A DNA stretch of 64,000 nucleotides from Streptomyces sp. NBC_01232 (GTDB lineage Bacteria > Actinomycetota > Actinomycetes > Streptomycetales > Streptomycetaceae): contig NZ_CP108518.1 in NCBI RefSeq assembly GCF_035989885.1, positions 2,484,501 to 2,548,500 on the forward strand, written 5' to 3'. Position numbers and translations under genes: made by a program. Shown piece by piece: positions 19,084-28,916 of this stretch. The notes under the pieces were generated by a model. The model was not told the DNA's origin. It made no database searches and saw only the letters and a program-made list of their open reading frames with translations. Positions within the stretch are counted from its first letter, which is position 1, and every line of letters starts with the position of its first letter.

Positions 19084-19485
19084 ATGCGGGCGACTGCGCG
19101 GGTTCTGGTCTACAGCGACGACGCGGGCACCCGGGAGCAGGTGCGGCTGGCGGCAGGACGCAGGCCGGCGGCGGATCTGCCGCCGGTGGAGTTCCTGGAG
19201 TGCGCGACGCTTCCGGCGGTCCTCTCGGAGCTGGACGCGGGCGGCATCGACGTGTGCGTGCTGGACGGCGAGGCGGTTCCGGCCGGGGGCATGGGGGTGT
19301 GCCGGCAGATCAAGGACGAGATCTTCCGGTGTCCGCCGGTGCTGCTGCTGATGGGGCGCCCCCAGGACGCCTGGCTGGCCACGTGGAGCCGCGCCGACGC
19401 CGCGGTCACCCTTCCGGTCGACCCGGTGGAGTTCGCGGAGGCCCTGGCGGGCCTCCTGAGGACCCGTCTGTCCCTGGACGCCTAA
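19084..19485 (+). CDS. Degenerate response-regulator receiver protein
   Basis: A 133-residue single-domain protein with the receiver fold pattern: RVLVYSDDA supplies the acidic pair, VCVLDGEA the position of the phospho-acceptor aspartate, and LPVDP stands where active receivers have a lysine before proline (here Leu). Loss of the lysine and of the usual Thr/Ser in the LLLMGRP strand suggests it is not switched by ordinary phosphorylation. There is no output domain. The start at 19084 has GGAGGAAC just upstream. It is divergent from ctaE, sharing a 202-bp promoter region, so a link to respiration is possible but unproven. Confidence 0.75.
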   Translation: MRATARVLVYSDDAGTREQVRLAAGRRPAADLPPVEFLECATLPAVLSELDAGGIDVCVLDGEAVPAGGMGVCRQIKDEIFRCPPVLLLMGRPQDAWLATWSRADAAVTLPVDPVEFAEALAGLLRTRLSLDA

Positions 19486-19548
19486 TACGTCCCGCCGGGC
19501 CGCATGCGCCCCGCGTACGGCCGTACGAGTGATTGAGCCGGTGTTTCT

Positions 19549-19571
19549 CCCCCCGGACGGGGTCCGGGGGG
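19549..19571. terminator. Hairpin between convergent genes
   Basis: A 10-bp G/C-rich stem (19549-19558 with 19562-19571, 3-nt loop) lies between the receiver-like gene and the L,D-transpeptidase gene. It may serve both transcripts. Confidence 0.6.
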
Positions 19572-19593
19572 GAGGAGACGGCCTCCGGAGCAC

Positions 19594-20841
19594 CTAGACG
19601 GTGGGGCGCAGGCGGGCCTGGTCGACGGCGCTCCGGCCTTCCTGGGTGCCCTTGAGGAGGGCGCTGCCCTGGCGCCAGTCCTTCCAGTCCATGTTCCAGT
19701 CGCCGAAGCCGTTGCCGAAGATGTCCATGTCGTCGCCGATGCTGTTGATCACCTGGACGATGTCGCCCTCGGTGATGTTCTCGTAGAACCAGGCGGCGTT
19801 GCCGGTGCTCATGCCCGTGCAGCCGTGGCTGACGTTCGCGTAGCCCTGGGAGCCGACGGACCACGGCGCGGCGTGGACGTATTCACCACTCCAGGTGACG
19901 CGAGTGGCGTAGTAGACGGGCAGGTTGTAGTACTCGCTGCCGCCGATGCCGACGGTGTCGCCGCGCATCTGTACGAAGTACTGCTTGCCCAGCACCACCT
20001 TGATGCCGTTGCGGGTGGAGAAGCCGGGCTTTCCGGTGGTCACCGGAATGGTGTTGATCACTTCTCCGTTGCGCTTGAACGTCAGGTAGTGCGAGGAGGC
20101 GTCGGTGGTGACCTCGACCCGGTCCCCGATCTCCAGCTTCAGCGGCTTGGCCGCGGCCCCGTGGAGCTCGTCGGTGATCCTGACGCCCTCCAGGTTGCTC
20201 CGTACGGAGACGGCGGAGTTGGCGGGCCAGTAGTCCTTGGGCCGGTAGTGGAGGGTCTTGTCGTCCACCCAGTGCCAGGCGCCCTCGACTCCGGGCGGGG
20301 CGTCGACCAGGAGGCCCCGTTCCACGACCGCGCGGGCGGCCTTGTCCTTGACGGGCTCGTTGAGTTCGGCGGTGATGGGCTGCCCGACGCCGTACTTGCC
20401 CTCGTCCGGGCCGAATTCCACCTTGAGGATCCCCTTGGACGGGGTGGTGTCGAAGGTGAGCGTGCGCTGCCCGGGCGCGCCCCGCTCGTCCTCGGTGCTC
20501 ACGGTGACCGTGTAGCGGACGCCTGCGGCCATCGGGACCGTGCTGTGCCAGCGGTCCCCCTTGGCGCTGAGTTCGCCCGCGAGGCGACGGCCGTGGGTGT
20601 CCACGGCCAGCACGTCGGTGATCCGGCCGCCGCTGTTCTTGGCGGTGATCTCGAGGGGCCGGTCGGGGTCCACGGGGCGCCTGCCGGCGCTCTGGTTGAA
20701 GGCGACCTGCTCGCCCGCGTCGTACGGGCGGGCTGACAGCGGGTTCTTGTCGCCGGACCCGCATGCGGTGGCGCCGGCCCCGAGGGACGCGACCAGCAGG
20801 GAGCAGCTGAGTACCGTCCAAAGACGCGGTGAGTGCTTCAT
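19594..20841 (-). CDS. L,D-transpeptidase lipoprotein with Ig-like domains
   Basis: A 415-residue surface enzyme that forms 3-3 peptidoglycan cross-links or attaches proteins to the wall. A signal peptide ends in GATACGSG, an atypical but plausible lipobox. Two immunoglobulin-like domains (about residues 50-270) precede the YkuD catalytic domain, whose motif SHGCTGMS contains the nucleophile C341; the histidine of EYVHAAPW and the SHG histidine complete the site. This layout matches mycobacterial LdtB/Ldt2-type enzymes. I chose the ATG at 20841 for the signal peptide; neither it nor the ATG nine codons upstream has a good ribosome site. It sits between the two cytochrome operons with its own terminator. 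Confidence 0.9.
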   Translation of the reverse strand: MKHSPRLWTVLSCSLLVASLGAGATACGSGDKNPLSARPYDAGEQVAFNQSAGRRPVDPDRPLEITAKNSGGRITDVLAVDTHGRRLAGELSAKGDRWHSTVPMAAGVRYTVTVSTEDERGAPGQRTLTFDTTPSKGILKVEFGPDEGKYGVGQPITAELNEPVKDKAARAVVERGLLVDAPPGVEGAWHWVDDKTLHYRPKDYWPANSAVSVRSNLEGVRITDELHGAAAKPLKLEIGDRVEVTTDASSHYLTFKRNGEVINTIPVTTGKPGFSTRNGIKVVLGKQYFVQMRGDTVGIGGSEYYNLPVYYATRVTWSGEYVHAAPWSVGSQGYANVSHGCTGMSTGNAAWFYENITEGDIVQVINSIGDDMDIFGNGFGDWNMDWKDWRQGSALLKGTQEGRSAVDQARLRPTV

Positions 20842-20896
20842 GGAGCCAACGCTATGAAGATATGACAATTACGGCGCGCGGGATGACTGCAAACGA

Positions 20897-20933
20897 GGGG
20901 CCCGGGCTCCTCCCAAAGAGGTGCCCGGGCCCC
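20897..20933 (-). terminator. Hairpin terminator after ctaF
   Basis: An 11-bp G/C stem (20897-20907 with 20923-20933) with a smaller inner stem lies 33 bp past the ctaF stop and ends the ctaCDF transcript. Confidence 0.75.
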
Positions 20934-20965
20934 AAGTGCCGCGCGGCGAGGCCGCGAGGGTGCTG

Positions 20966-21364
20966 CTACTGGTTCTGGTTCTCACCGCGGTAGTACTCGT
21001 ACACCCAGCCCCACAGACCGATGAGGATCAGCGGAGTGGAGAAGTACATGAGCCACCAGCCGAAGATGACGCCCATGAAGGCGAAGGCGCCACCGATCGC
21101 CAGCGAGAGCGGCTGCCAGCTGTGCGGGGAGAAGAACCCCAGCTCGCCCGCCTCGTCGGCGACGTCGGCCTCCAGGTTGTCCTGGGCCATCTCGTCGACA
21201 CGCTTGGCCGTGAAGGCCAGGTAGTAGCCGATCATGACGCTCAGGCCGAAGGCCAGGAAGAGCGCGGTGGTGCCGACGGGCTCCTTCGACCACACGCCGT
21301 ACACGACGGCCATGATCAGGATGAAGAAGGAGAGCCAGAGGAACATCTTGCCCTGGATCTTCAC
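20966..21364 (-). CDS. ctaF: Cytochrome c oxidase subunit IV
   Basis: A 132-residue membrane protein of the actinobacterial CtaF family. Segments [39 protein letters not shown] and the two closing helices ([35 protein letters not shown]) predict four membrane spans. It overlaps ctaD by 4 bp. CtaF is a structural subunit of the aa3 oxidase within the bcc-aa3 supercomplex. Confidence 0.93.
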   Translation of the reverse strand: MKIQGKMFLWLSFFILIMAVVYGVWSKEPVGTTALFLAFGLSVMIGYYLAFTAKRVDEMAQDNLEADVADEAGELGFFSPHSWQPLSLAIGGAFAFMGVIFGWWLMYFSTPLILIGLWGWVYEYYRGENQNQ

Positions 21365-23091
21365 TTGCCGGCCTCCTTGCCACCAGTGACGGCCTTGGCG
21401 GCGACGCTGTGGTCCTCGAGGTGGTCGAGGGCCGCGATCTCAGGGTGGTGCAGGTCGAACGCCGGGGATTCGGAACGGATCCTCGGCAGGGTGAGGAAGT
21501 TGTGCCGCGGCGGCGGGCAGGACGTCGCCCACTCCAGCGAGCGGCCGTAACCCCACGGGTCGTCGACCTCGATCTTCTCGCCGTACTTGGCCGTCTTCCA
21601 GACGTTGTACATGAACGGCAGCATCGACAGGCCGAGCACGAACGAGCTGATCGTCGAGATCGTGTTCAGCGCGGTGAAGCCGTCGGCGGCGAGGTAGTCC
21701 GCGTAACGACGCGGCATGCCCTCGGCACCGAGCCAGTGCTGCACCAGGAAGGTGCCGTGGAAGCCGATGAACAGCGTCCAGAACGTCATCTTGCCGAGGC
21801 GCTCGTCCAGCATCTTGCCCGTGAACTTCGGCCACCAGAAGTGGAAGCCGGCGAACATCGCGAACACCACGGTGCCGAAGACGACGTAGTGGAAGTGCGC
21901 GACGACGAAGTACGAGTCGGAGACGTGGAAGTCCATCGGGGGCGAAGCCAGGATGACGCCGGTCAGACCACCGAAGGTGAAGGTGACCAGGAAGCCGATC
22001 GTCCAGAGCATCGGGGTCTCGAAGGACAGCGAGCCCTTCCACATGGTGCCGATCCAGTTGAAGAACTTCACACCGGTCGGTACCGCGATCAGGAAGGTCA
22101 TGAAGGAGAAGAACGGCAACAGCACACCACCGGTGACGTACATGTGGTGGGCCCACACGGTCACCGAGAGGCCGGCGATCGCGATCGTCGCGGCGATCAG
22201 GCCGATGTAGCCGAACATCGGCTTGCGGCTGAAGACCGGGATGATCTCGGAGACGATGCCGAAGAACGGCAGGGCGATGATGTACACCTCTGGGTGCCCG
22301 AAGAACCAGAAGAGGTGTTGCCACAGCAATGCGCCACCGTTGGCGGCATCGAACACATGCGAACCGAACTTGCGGTCCGCCTCCAGCGCGAAGAGCGCGG
22401 CGGCCAGCACCGGGAAGGCGAGCAGGACCAGAACACCGGTCAGCAGCACGTTCCAGGTGAAGATCGGCATGCGGAACATCGTCATGCCGGGTGCGCGCAT
22501 GCAGATGATCGTGGTGATGAAGTTGACCGAGCCGAGGATGGTGCCGAAGCCGGAGAAGGCCAGACCCATGATCCACATGTCGGCGCCGATGCCCGGCGAA
22601 CGGACCGCGTCCGACAGCGGGGAGTAGGCGAACCAGCCGAAGTCGGCGGCGCCGTTCGGCGTCACGAAGCCGGCCACCGCGATGGTCGAGCCGAAGAGGT
22701 ACAGCCAGTACGCGAACATGTTCAGCCGCGGGAACGCCACGTCGGGCGCGCCGATCTGCAGCGGCATGATCCAGTTGGCGAAGCCCGCGAAGAGCGGGGT
22801 GGCGAACATCAGCAGCATGATCGTGCCATGCATGGTGAACGCCTGGTTGAACTGCTCGTTCGACATGATCTGCGTGCCCGGACGGGCCAGCTCGGCGCGC
22901 ATGAAGAGCGCCAGCAGGCCGCCGATGATGAAGAACACGAACGACGTGACCAGGTACATCGTGCCGATGGTCTTGTGGTCGGTCGTGGTCATCCACTTCA
23001 CGACCACATTGCCCGGCTGCTTGCGCCGTACCGGCAGCTCGTTCTCGTACGAGTCGGCGGCGGCACCCTGGGATTCGTTGAGGATGCTCAC
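21361..23091 (-). CDS. ctaD: Cytochrome c oxidase subunit I (aa3 type)
   Basis: A 576-residue, 12-helix heme-copper oxidase subunit. The CuB histidine and cross-linked tyrosine are in [13 protein letters not shown], the next CuB histidines in WAHHMY, and the heme ligands in [11 protein letters not shown]; the low-spin heme histidine is in [12 protein letters not shown]. It reduces oxygen to water while pumping protons. Both ends overlap their neighbours by 4 bp (ctaC upstream, ctaF downstream). Confidence 0.98.
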   Translation of the reverse strand: MSILNESQGAAADSYENELPVRRKQPGNVVVKWMTTTDHKTIGTMYLVTSFVFFIIGGLLALFMRAELARPGTQIMSNEQFNQAFTMHGTIMLLMFATPLFAGFANWIMPLQIGAPDVAFPRLNMFAYWLYLFGSTIAVAGFVTPNGAADFGWFAYSPLSDAVRSPGIGADMWIMGLAFSGFGTILGSVNFITTIICMRAPGMTMFRMPIFTWNVLLTGVLVLLAFPVLAAALFALEADRKFGSHVFDAANGGALLWQHLFWFFGHPEVYIIALPFFGIVSEIIPVFSRKPMFGYIGLIAATIAIAGLSVTVWAHHMYVTGGVLLPFFSFMTFLIAVPTGVKFFNWIGTMWKGSLSFETPMLWTIGFLVTFTFGGLTGVILASPPMDFHVSDSYFVVAHFHYVVFGTVVFAMFAGFHFWWPKFTGKMLDERLGKMTFWTLFIGFHGTFLVQHWLGAEGMPRRYADYLAADGFTALNTISTISSFVLGLSMLPFMYNVWKTAKYGEKIEVDDPWGYGRSLEWATSCPPPRHNFLTLPRIRSESPAFDLHHPEIAALDHLEDHSVAAKAVTGGKEAGK

Positions 23092-24059
23092 AGTTTGTTC
23101 ACTTCCGCATTCCGGGCCGGGTCGGTCTGCTTGATGCCGGCCGGGAGGTAGCCGGTCTGACCCTTCTCCGCGAGGTCCTTCAGGTACGCCCGGTACTCCT
23201 CGGGGGAGACCACCTTGACGTTGAAGAGCATCCGGGAGTGGTCAACGCCGCAGAGTTCGGCGCACTTGCCCATGAAGGTGCCGTTTTGGGACGGGGTGAC
23301 CTCGAAGACGTTGGTGTGGCCCGGGATGACGTCCTGCTTGAAGAGGAACGGGACCACCCAGAAGGAGTGGATCACGTCGTTCGACGACAGGATGAAACGG
23401 ACCTTCTCGCCCTTGGGGAGAACCAGGGTCGGACCCGGGTTGCCCGTCTGCGGGTTCCGGTCGCCGGGGACGCCCTTCTGGTAGACGCCCTCGGCGCCCG
23501 CCGGGAAGTCCTTGGTGAAGCGGTCCGGGATGGAGGCCAGCTCCTTGGGAACCGCACCCGCCTTCGGGGTCGCCGGGTCGCCGTCGACGTCCTCGATGTA
23601 GTTGAAGCCCCAGCTCCACTGGAAGCCGATCACGTTGATCGTGTGCGTCGGCTTCGAGAGGGCGAGCAGCTTCGACTCGTCACGAGCGGTGAAGTAGAAG
23701 AGCACCGAGACGATGATGAGCGGGACCACGGTGTACAGCGCCTCGATGGGCATGTTGTACCGGGTCTGCGCGGGGACCTCGATCTTCGTCCGGCTGCGCC
23801 GGTGGAAGATGACGCTCCAGATGATCAGGCCCCATACGAGGATGCCCGTGACGAGCGCGGCCGCCCAGGATCCCTGCCACAGGGAGAGGATGCGCGGCGC
23901 CTCCTCGGTTACCGGAGTCGGCATTCCGAGGCGGGGGAAGTCTTTCCATGTATACGAGCAACCAGTGGCGGTCGCCAGGACCACGCCCGCAGTCAGCGCC
24001 TGCAGCAGCTTCCGCCGCATCGGGCGCCGCGGCGAGCGGTCGGAGCCGTAGGGACTCAC
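23088..24059 (-). CDS. ctaC: Cytochrome c oxidase subunit II, lipoprotein
   Basis: A 323-residue subunit carrying the CuA electron-entry site: [12 protein letters not shown] holds the two cysteines and further ligands, and an upstream VIHSFWVV supplies the first histidine. A lipoprotein-like signal ([10 protein letters not shown]) is followed by two membrane helices ([17 protein letters not shown] and [16 protein letters not shown]). I chose the GTG at 24059, with GGAAGG upstream; the frame is open a further 35 codons but those lack homology-like character. It is the first gene of the ctaCDF operon. Confidence 0.95.
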   Translation of the reverse strand: MSPYGSDRSPRRPMRRKLLQALTAGVVLATATGCSYTWKDFPRLGMPTPVTEEAPRILSLWQGSWAAALVTGILVWGLIIWSVIFHRRSRTKIEVPAQTRYNMPIEALYTVVPLIIVSVLFYFTARDESKLLALSKPTHTINVIGFQWSWGFNYIEDVDGDPATPKAGAVPKELASIPDRFTKDFPAGAEGVYQKGVPGDRNPQTGNPGPTLVLPKGEKVRFILSSNDVIHSFWVVPFLFKQDVIPGHTNVFEVTPSQNGTFMGKCAELCGVDHSRMLFNVKVVSPEEYRAYLKDLAEKGQTGYLPAGIKQTDPARNAEVNKL

Positions 24060-24342
24060 GTAGCGCCTTCCCGAGAGTCTCGGCCCGCGCGGCCGGCCGC
24101 GGCCGTGTTCGGGTCGGTCGCCGGCCCTGACGCAGGCAGGGGTTTGGATGTTTATGCGGACCAAACCCTACTGGACGCTATTTGGGGTCGCGCGGGGAGG
24201 GTGCCCAACGCGCCGCTACTGCCCCCGAAGGGATGGATCCGCCGTCCGGGGGACGGCGCGAATGGCCCTGAATGGCGGGCTCCGGAGCACATCTGACGCC
24301 CCCTGACCTCGAACGCCGCGGGGCCCGGGTTAGCGTGACCGG

Positions 24343-25722
24343 ATGCCGTACTTCGACAGCGCGTCCGCCGCTCCCCTGCACCCCGTGGCCCGGCAGGCGT
24401 TGCAGGCTTCCCTGGACGAGGGCTGGGCCGATCCGGCCCGGCTGTACCGGGAGGGCAGGCGGGCCCGGCTGTTGCTGGACGCGGCGCGGGAGGCCGCCGC
24501 GGAGGCGGTGGGATGCCGCGGCGACGAGCTCGTGTTCACTCCTTCGGGGACGCACGCGGTTCACACCGGGGTGGCGGGGGTCCTCGCGGGGCGCCGGCGC
24601 GTCGGAAACCATCTGGTCGTATCGGCGGTCGAACACAGTTCTGTATTGCACGCGGCCGAGGTGCACGAGGCACACTGCGGAACCTCGACGCAGGTCCCGG
24701 TCGACCGGTGGGGCGCGGTGACGCCCGCCGGGTACGCGGACGCGCTGGCCACCGGGACCGCCCTGGCCTGCCTCCAGTCGGCCAACCACGAGGTGGGCAC
24801 GGTCCAGCCGGTCGCGGAGGTGGCCGAGGTCTGCGCGGCGGCCGGGGTGCCGCTGCTGGTGGACGCGGCCCAGTCGCTGGGCTGGGGCCCGGTGGAGGGC
24901 GCCTGGTCCGTCCTGGCCGCGAGCGCGCACAAATGGGGCGGCCCGCCCGGGGTCGGACTGCTGGCGGTCCGCAAGGGCGTGCGCTTCTCCCCCCAAGGCC
25001 CGGCGGACGAAAGGGAGTCGGGGCGCTCCCCCGGCTTCGTCAACCTGCCCGCGATCGTGGCGGCGGCGGCGTCCCTGCGGGCCGTACGGGCCGAGGCGGA
25101 CGCGGAGGCGGCCCGGCTGCGGGTCCTGGTGGACCGTATCCGGCGGCGGGTGGTGCGGCTGGTCCCGGACGTGGAGGTGGTGGGCGATCCGGAGCGGCGG
25201 CTGCCGCACCTGGTCACCTTCTCCTGCCTGTACGTCGACGGGGAGACGCTGCTGCACGAGCTGGACCGGGCCGGCTTCTCGGTCTCCTCGGGCTCCTCGT
25301 GCACGAGCTCCACGCTGACCCCCAGTCACGTGCTGCGGGCGATGGGCGTGCTGTCGGAGGGGAACGTACGGGTGTCCCTGCCACCGGGGACCCCGGCGGA
25401 GGAGGTCAACGCGTTCCTGGAGGTGCTGCCGCGCGCGGTGGCCGGCGTACGGGAACGGCTCGGCGTGTCCGAACCCCCGGCGGTGGCTCCGGTGGCGGAC
25501 TCCCTGGAACTCGACGCGCTGGGGCTGCGCTGCCCGCAGCCGGTGATCGAACTGGCCCGGGCGATCGTGACCGTCCCGGTGGGCGGCACCGTCACGGTCG
25601 TTTCCGACGACGAGGTGGCCCGGCTGGACATCCCGGCGTGGTGCGCGATGCGGGGGCACGCGTATGTGGGCGAAGCCCCGCGCGAGGCCGGCACCGCCTA
25701 CACGGTCCGCCGCGCGATCTGA
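24343..25722 (+). CDS. Cysteine desulfurase fused to a TusA-type sulfur carrier domain
   Basis: A 459-residue fusion. Residues 1-375 are a group I (NifS/IscS-like) cysteine desulfurase with PLP lysine K197 (ASAHKWGGPPG) and the mobile catalytic loop SSGSSCTSS (C320). Residues 388-459 are a TusA/SirA domain with the persulfide cysteine C397 in LRCPQPVIEL. The sulfur freed from cysteine can thus be handed to a carrier in the same chain, for tRNA thiolation, cofactor or thio-natural-product synthesis. It is read away from ctaC, and ends in an inverted-repeat region shared with the convergent kinase gene. Confidence 0.93.
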   Translation: MPYFDSASAAPLHPVARQALQASLDEGWADPARLYREGRRARLLLDAAREAAAEAVGCRGDELVFTPSGTHAVHTGVAGVLAGRRRVGNHLVVSAVEHSSVLHAAEVHEAHCGTSTQVPVDRWGAVTPAGYADALATGTALACLQSANHEVGTVQPVAEVAEVCAAAGVPLLVDAAQSLGWGPVEGAWSVLAASAHKWGGPPGVGLLAVRKGVRFSPQGPADERESGRSPGFVNLPAIVAAAASLRAVRAEADAEAARLRVLVDRIRRRVVRLVPDVEVVGDPERRLPHLVTFSCLYVDGETLLHELDRAGFSVSSGSSCTSSTLTPSHVLRAMGVLSEGNVRVSLPPGTPAEEVNAFLEVLPRAVAGVRERLGVSEPPAVAPVADSLELDALGLRCPQPVIELARAIVTVPVGGTVTVVSDDEVARLDIPAWCAMRGHAYVGEAPREAGTAYTVRRAI

Positions 25723-25736
25723 TCCCTCCGGCAAAT

Positions 25737-25849
25737 CCGGCCTCGCCGGCGTTTGAGGCGCGGGTCCGGGCGGAGCCCGGTGCCCGGCGGAGCCGGGTTT
25801 CCCGGGGCGCCGCCCCGGACCCTGCTCCTCAAACGCCGGAGGGCTGGGA
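25737..25849. repeat. Inverted pair of intergenic palindromic elements between convergent genes
   Basis: GCCGGCGTTTGAGG (within 25737-25764) and its inverse CCTCAAACGCCGG (within 25825-25849) form the third such pair in the window. Further G/C-rich inverted stretches lie between them. It probably acts as a bidirectional terminator. Confidence 0.78.
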
Positions 25850-25910
25850 TTGCCCGGCCGAGGCCCGGTGGCGGCGGGGGCGGGCCCCCGCCGCCAGGGC
25901 GAAGCGGTGG

Positions 25911-26885
25911 CTACGCCAGGTGGGCGCGGACCTCGGACGCCGCGTCCTCGCCGTAGGCCTTGGTGAAGCGCTCCATGAAGTGGGCGCGGGCCAGGGTGTA
26001 CTCCTGGGTGCCCAGCGTCTCGATGACCAGGGTCGCGAGCATGCAGCCCAGCTGCGCCGAGCGCTCCAGGCCGACGCCCCAGCCCAGACCGGTCAGGAAC
26101 CCGGCGCGGAACGCGTCGCCGACGCCCGTCGGGTCGACCTTGGCGGTCTCCTCGGGGCAGCCGACGACGATCGGGGCCTCGCCGACTCGCTCGATCTTGA
26201 CGCCGTTGGAGCCCAGCGTGGTGACGCGGGTGCCGACCTTGGCCAGGATCTCCTCGTCGGTCCAGCCGGACTTCGACTCGATGAGGCCCTTCTCGTACTC
26301 GTTCGAGAAGAGGAAGGTCGCGCCCTCCATCAGGGTGCGGATGTTCTCGCCGTCCATGCGGGCGATCTGCTGCGAGAAGTCGGCGGCGAAGGGGATCCCG
26401 CGCGTGCGGCACTCCTCCGTGTGGCGCAGCATCGCCTCCGGGTCGTCCGCGCCGATCAGGACGAGGTCGAGCCCGCCGACCCGGTCGGCGACGGACTTCA
26501 GCTCGATCAGCCGGGCTTCGCTCATCGCGCCGGTGTAGAAGGAGCCGATCTGGTTGTGGTCGGCGTCCGTGGTGCACACGAAGCGCGCGGTGTGCAGCAC
26601 CTCGGAGATCCGGACGGACTCGGTGTCGACTCCGTGCCGGTCGAGCCAGGCGCGGTACTCGTCGAAGTCGGAGCCGGCGGCTCCGACGAGGATCGGGCGG
26701 GTGCCGAGCTGCCCCATGCCGAAGCAGATGTTCGGGCCGACCCCTCCCCGACGTACGTCGAGGTTGTCGACGAGGAAGGAGAGGGAGACCGTGTGCAGCT
26801 GGTCGGCGACCAGCTGGTCGGCGAAACGGCCGGGGAAGGTCATGAGGTGGTCGGTGGCGATGGAGCCGGTGACTGCGATGCGCAC
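25911..26885 (-). CDS. Adenosine kinase (PfkB family)
   Basis: A 324-residue sugar-kinase-fold enzyme very similar in order to mycobacterial AdoK: MRIAVTGSIATDHLMTFPGRF, SFLVDNLDVRRGGVGPNICF, HTARFVCTTD, and the anion-hole motif DPTGVGDAFRAG with catalytic D257. It should phosphorylate adenosine to AMP with ATP, salvaging adenosine released by S-adenosylhomocysteine hydrolysis. The general family annotation is carbohydrate kinase; adenosine as substrate is inferred from the AdoK-like N-terminus. Confidence 0.88.
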   Translation of the reverse strand: MRIAVTGSIATDHLMTFPGRFADQLVADQLHTVSLSFLVDNLDVRRGGVGPNICFGMGQLGTRPILVGAAGSDFDEYRAWLDRHGVDTESVRISEVLHTARFVCTTDADHNQIGSFYTGAMSEARLIELKSVADRVGGLDLVLIGADDPEAMLRHTEECRTRGIPFAADFSQQIARMDGENIRTLMEGATFLFSNEYEKGLIESKSGWTDEEILAKVGTRVTTLGSNGVKIERVGEAPIVVGCPEETAKVDPTGVGDAFRAGFLTGLGWGVGLERSAQLGCMLATLVIETLGTQEYTLARAHFMERFTKAYGEDAASEVRAHLA

Positions 26886-27016
26886 GGCGAGGACGCTCCT
26901 GCTGAGGACGGCAAGGGACAGTCAAAACTACCCGGTCGGCGGCCCCAGGCCGAACCCCAGAAACTACCCCTTAGTAGGTCTTTCTTCGCGTGAGCTCCGA
27001 TGCCTACGGTGCCTCC

Positions 27017-27256
27017 ATGACCTATACCGACGGTTTCGGCTACTCCGAGTACACCGCCGACAGGCGCGCCGTGGAAGCCCCCCGGCAGCCCGGCTTCGCC
27101 CGTCTGCTGGGTGACTGCGCGCGGATGGCCCCGCACTGGGCCGTCCCGGCGGGTCCCCGGCCGGTCCGCGTGGCCCCTTCGCAGATCCACGGGATCAGCG
27201 TTCCGCCCGCCTCGGCGCGGCTGATCGCGGCCACGTCCGTGTACGGGGACCAGTAG
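27017..27256 (+). CDS. Small conserved hypothetical protein
   Basis: A 79-residue soluble protein, beginning MTYTDGFGYSEYTADRR if the ATG at 27017 is used; the GTG at 26990 would add nine residues. Neither start has a ribosome-binding site, so the message may be leaderless or the true signal unusual. The middle segment PGFARLLGDCARMAPHW and the C-terminus (VPPASARLIAATSVYGDQ) show no known motif. It is divergent from the adenosine kinase gene and 71 bp ahead of the next gene. Confidence 0.6.
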   Translation: MTYTDGFGYSEYTADRRAVEAPRQPGFARLLGDCARMAPHWAVPAGPRPVRVAPSQIHGISVPPASARLIAATSVYGDQ

Positions 27257-27327
27257 GAGGGAACCGGTTTCGCTCCTGCTCCGTCACACCCGCATCAGGT
27301 ACGACGGACCGGAGAAGGAGCGATGCG

Positions 27328-28785
27328 GTGACCAGCGAACAACCCGACACATCACGCGGCACACGGCGGCGGCCCGCCTGGGCCGTCGGCTCGATCGCAG
27401 CTGCCGTCCTGCTCGCGGGCGGCGGCACCGCGTACTGGGCCTCGACCGCGCACGGCGACGGCGGGTCGGGCCACCGTACGGGCGACAGCGCGGCCTCCGC
27501 GCCCCGTGAGGCGGGAGACCCCTCGGGGCCGGGCATCGCGCCCGGGGAGCCCGACCCGTCCGGCGGCGGGGTGGTCTACCGGGCCGATGTGAAGCTTCCG
27601 GAGGCTCCGGCCACCGCGCCGGCCTTCGCGCTGTCCGGTGAGGTCACCTCGGCGGAGGTGGCCCGGCTCGCGGCGGCTCTCGGCCTGCCGGGCGAGCCGC
27701 GCCTGAGCGGGGACGTCTGGCAGGCCGGGGAGGCCGCCGACGGCTCGGGGCCCCGGCTCACGGTGAGCCGTACGGCGCCGGGGACGTGGAACTTCGCCCG
27801 GTTCCAGGCGCCGGGCAGCGGCACCGGGAGCGGCGGGGACGACTGCGTGCGCGGCAAGGACACCTGCGGCCCGGCCACCCTCCCGCGGGACGCGAGCGGG
27901 GCCGAGGCGGGCGGTGGGGCGCCTGCGGGCAAGCCGGTGTCCGAGGATGCCGCCAGGGCGGCGGCGGCGCCCGTGCTGGCCGCCGCGGGGATCGAGGGGG
28001 CCAAGCCGGACGCCAGGCTCACGCAGGGTTCGGTCCGGGTGGTCTCGGCCGACCCGGCGGTCGGCGGGCTGCCCACGCAGGGCTGGTCGACGAAGGTGAG
28101 CATCGGCGGCGACGGCTCGGTCGTGGGGGGCAACGGGGAGCTGAAGCAGCCCGTACGGGCTGCGGAGCAGCCGGTGGTCGGGGCCGTGGAGGCATTGGCC
28201 AGGCTGAACGCGAAGTCGGGCGGGCGGGAGGGGAACCCGGAGCCCAGCGGCTGCGCGAGCGCGGTCCCGCTGGCCGGGGACAACGCGGTGGCGGCGGGCA
28301 CGGACACGGTGCCCTGCAACCCGGAGCCGCGGCCCATGAAGCCCCCGCGGACCGAGACGGTGAAGGGTGCGGTGCTCGGGCTGACTCCCGGCACGGTGAA
28401 TGGGGCGCAGGGGCTGGTTCCGGCCTGGCTCTTCGAGGTGGCGGGCCGGGACGGCGGGTCCGGCCACACGGTGGCCCAGCCGGCCGCGGCCGAGCAGAGC
28501 ACTCCCGGCCCGAAGGACGGTCGTACCGTGCCCGGGTTCTCCTACGCGGAGGCGGACCGGAAGCTGACCGTGAACTTCTGGGGCAGCCCCTGCAGCACCT
28601 ACGCCGTGGAGGCGCGGGAGCAGGCGGAATCGGTCATGGTGAAGATCACTGACACCCCGAAGAAGCCGGGTCAGGCCTGCATCATGGTGGCCGAGGAGAT
28701 GTCCTCGACGGTGACGCTGCAGCAGCCGCTGGGCGACCGGAAGGTGCTCGACGCCACGACGGGCAAGCCGATCCCCCGGCAGTAG
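27328..28785 (+). CDS. Membrane-anchored extracytoplasmic protein, unknown function
   Basis: A 485-residue protein starting at a GTG with GAAGGAG upstream. A short basic cytosolic tail (GTRRRPAW) is followed by one membrane helix (residues 16-37, AVGSIAAAVLLAGGGTAYWA) and a large Gly/Ala/Pro-rich extracellular part. Cysteines occur in pairs (DDCVRGKDTCG, PSGCAS with TVPCNP, SPCSTYAV with QACIMV), suggesting disulfides. Segments such as VFEVAGRDGGSGHTVAQPA are reminiscent of the domain found in other actinobacterial putative anti-sigma or wall-associated proteins, but I cannot assign a family. A strong terminator follows. Confidence 0.75.
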   Translation: MTSEQPDTSRGTRRRPAWAVGSIAAAVLLAGGGTAYWASTAHGDGGSGHRTGDSAASAPREAGDPSGPGIAPGEPDPSGGGVVYRADVKLPEAPATAPAFALSGEVTSAEVARLAAALGLPGEPRLSGDVWQAGEAADGSGPRLTVSRTAPGTWNFARFQAPGSGTGSGGDDCVRGKDTCGPATLPRDASGAEAGGGAPAGKPVSEDAARAAAAPVLAAAGIEGAKPDARLTQGSVRVVSADPAVGGLPTQGWSTKVSIGGDGSVVGGNGELKQPVRAAEQPVVGAVEALARLNAKSGGREGNPEPSGCASAVPLAGDNAVAAGTDTVPCNPEPRPMKPPRTETVKGAVLGLTPGTVNGAQGLVPAWLFEVAGRDGGSGHTVAQPAAAEQSTPGPKDGRTVPGFSYAEADRKLTVNFWGSPCSTYAVEAREQAESVMVKITDTPKKPGQACIMVAEEMSSTVTLQQPLGDRKVLDATTGKPIPRQ

Positions 28786-28826
28786 CCAGCGGGCGCCCCG
28801 GCGCCCTGGCACCTCTTGGGTCATGC

Positions 28827-28873
28827 GCGAGGGCCCGCCTCCCGGTCGGATTCGACCGGAGGCGGGCCCTCGC
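28827..28873. terminator. Strong bidirectional hairpin terminator
   Basis: A 21-bp stem with one bulged C and a GATT loop (28827-28848 with 28853-28873) lies between the convergent membrane-protein gene and erpA. Confidence 0.85.
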
Positions 28874-28916
28874 GTCATGCCGTGCTGTGCGTCGTCCGGA
28901 CCGAGCCGGTGCGGGC

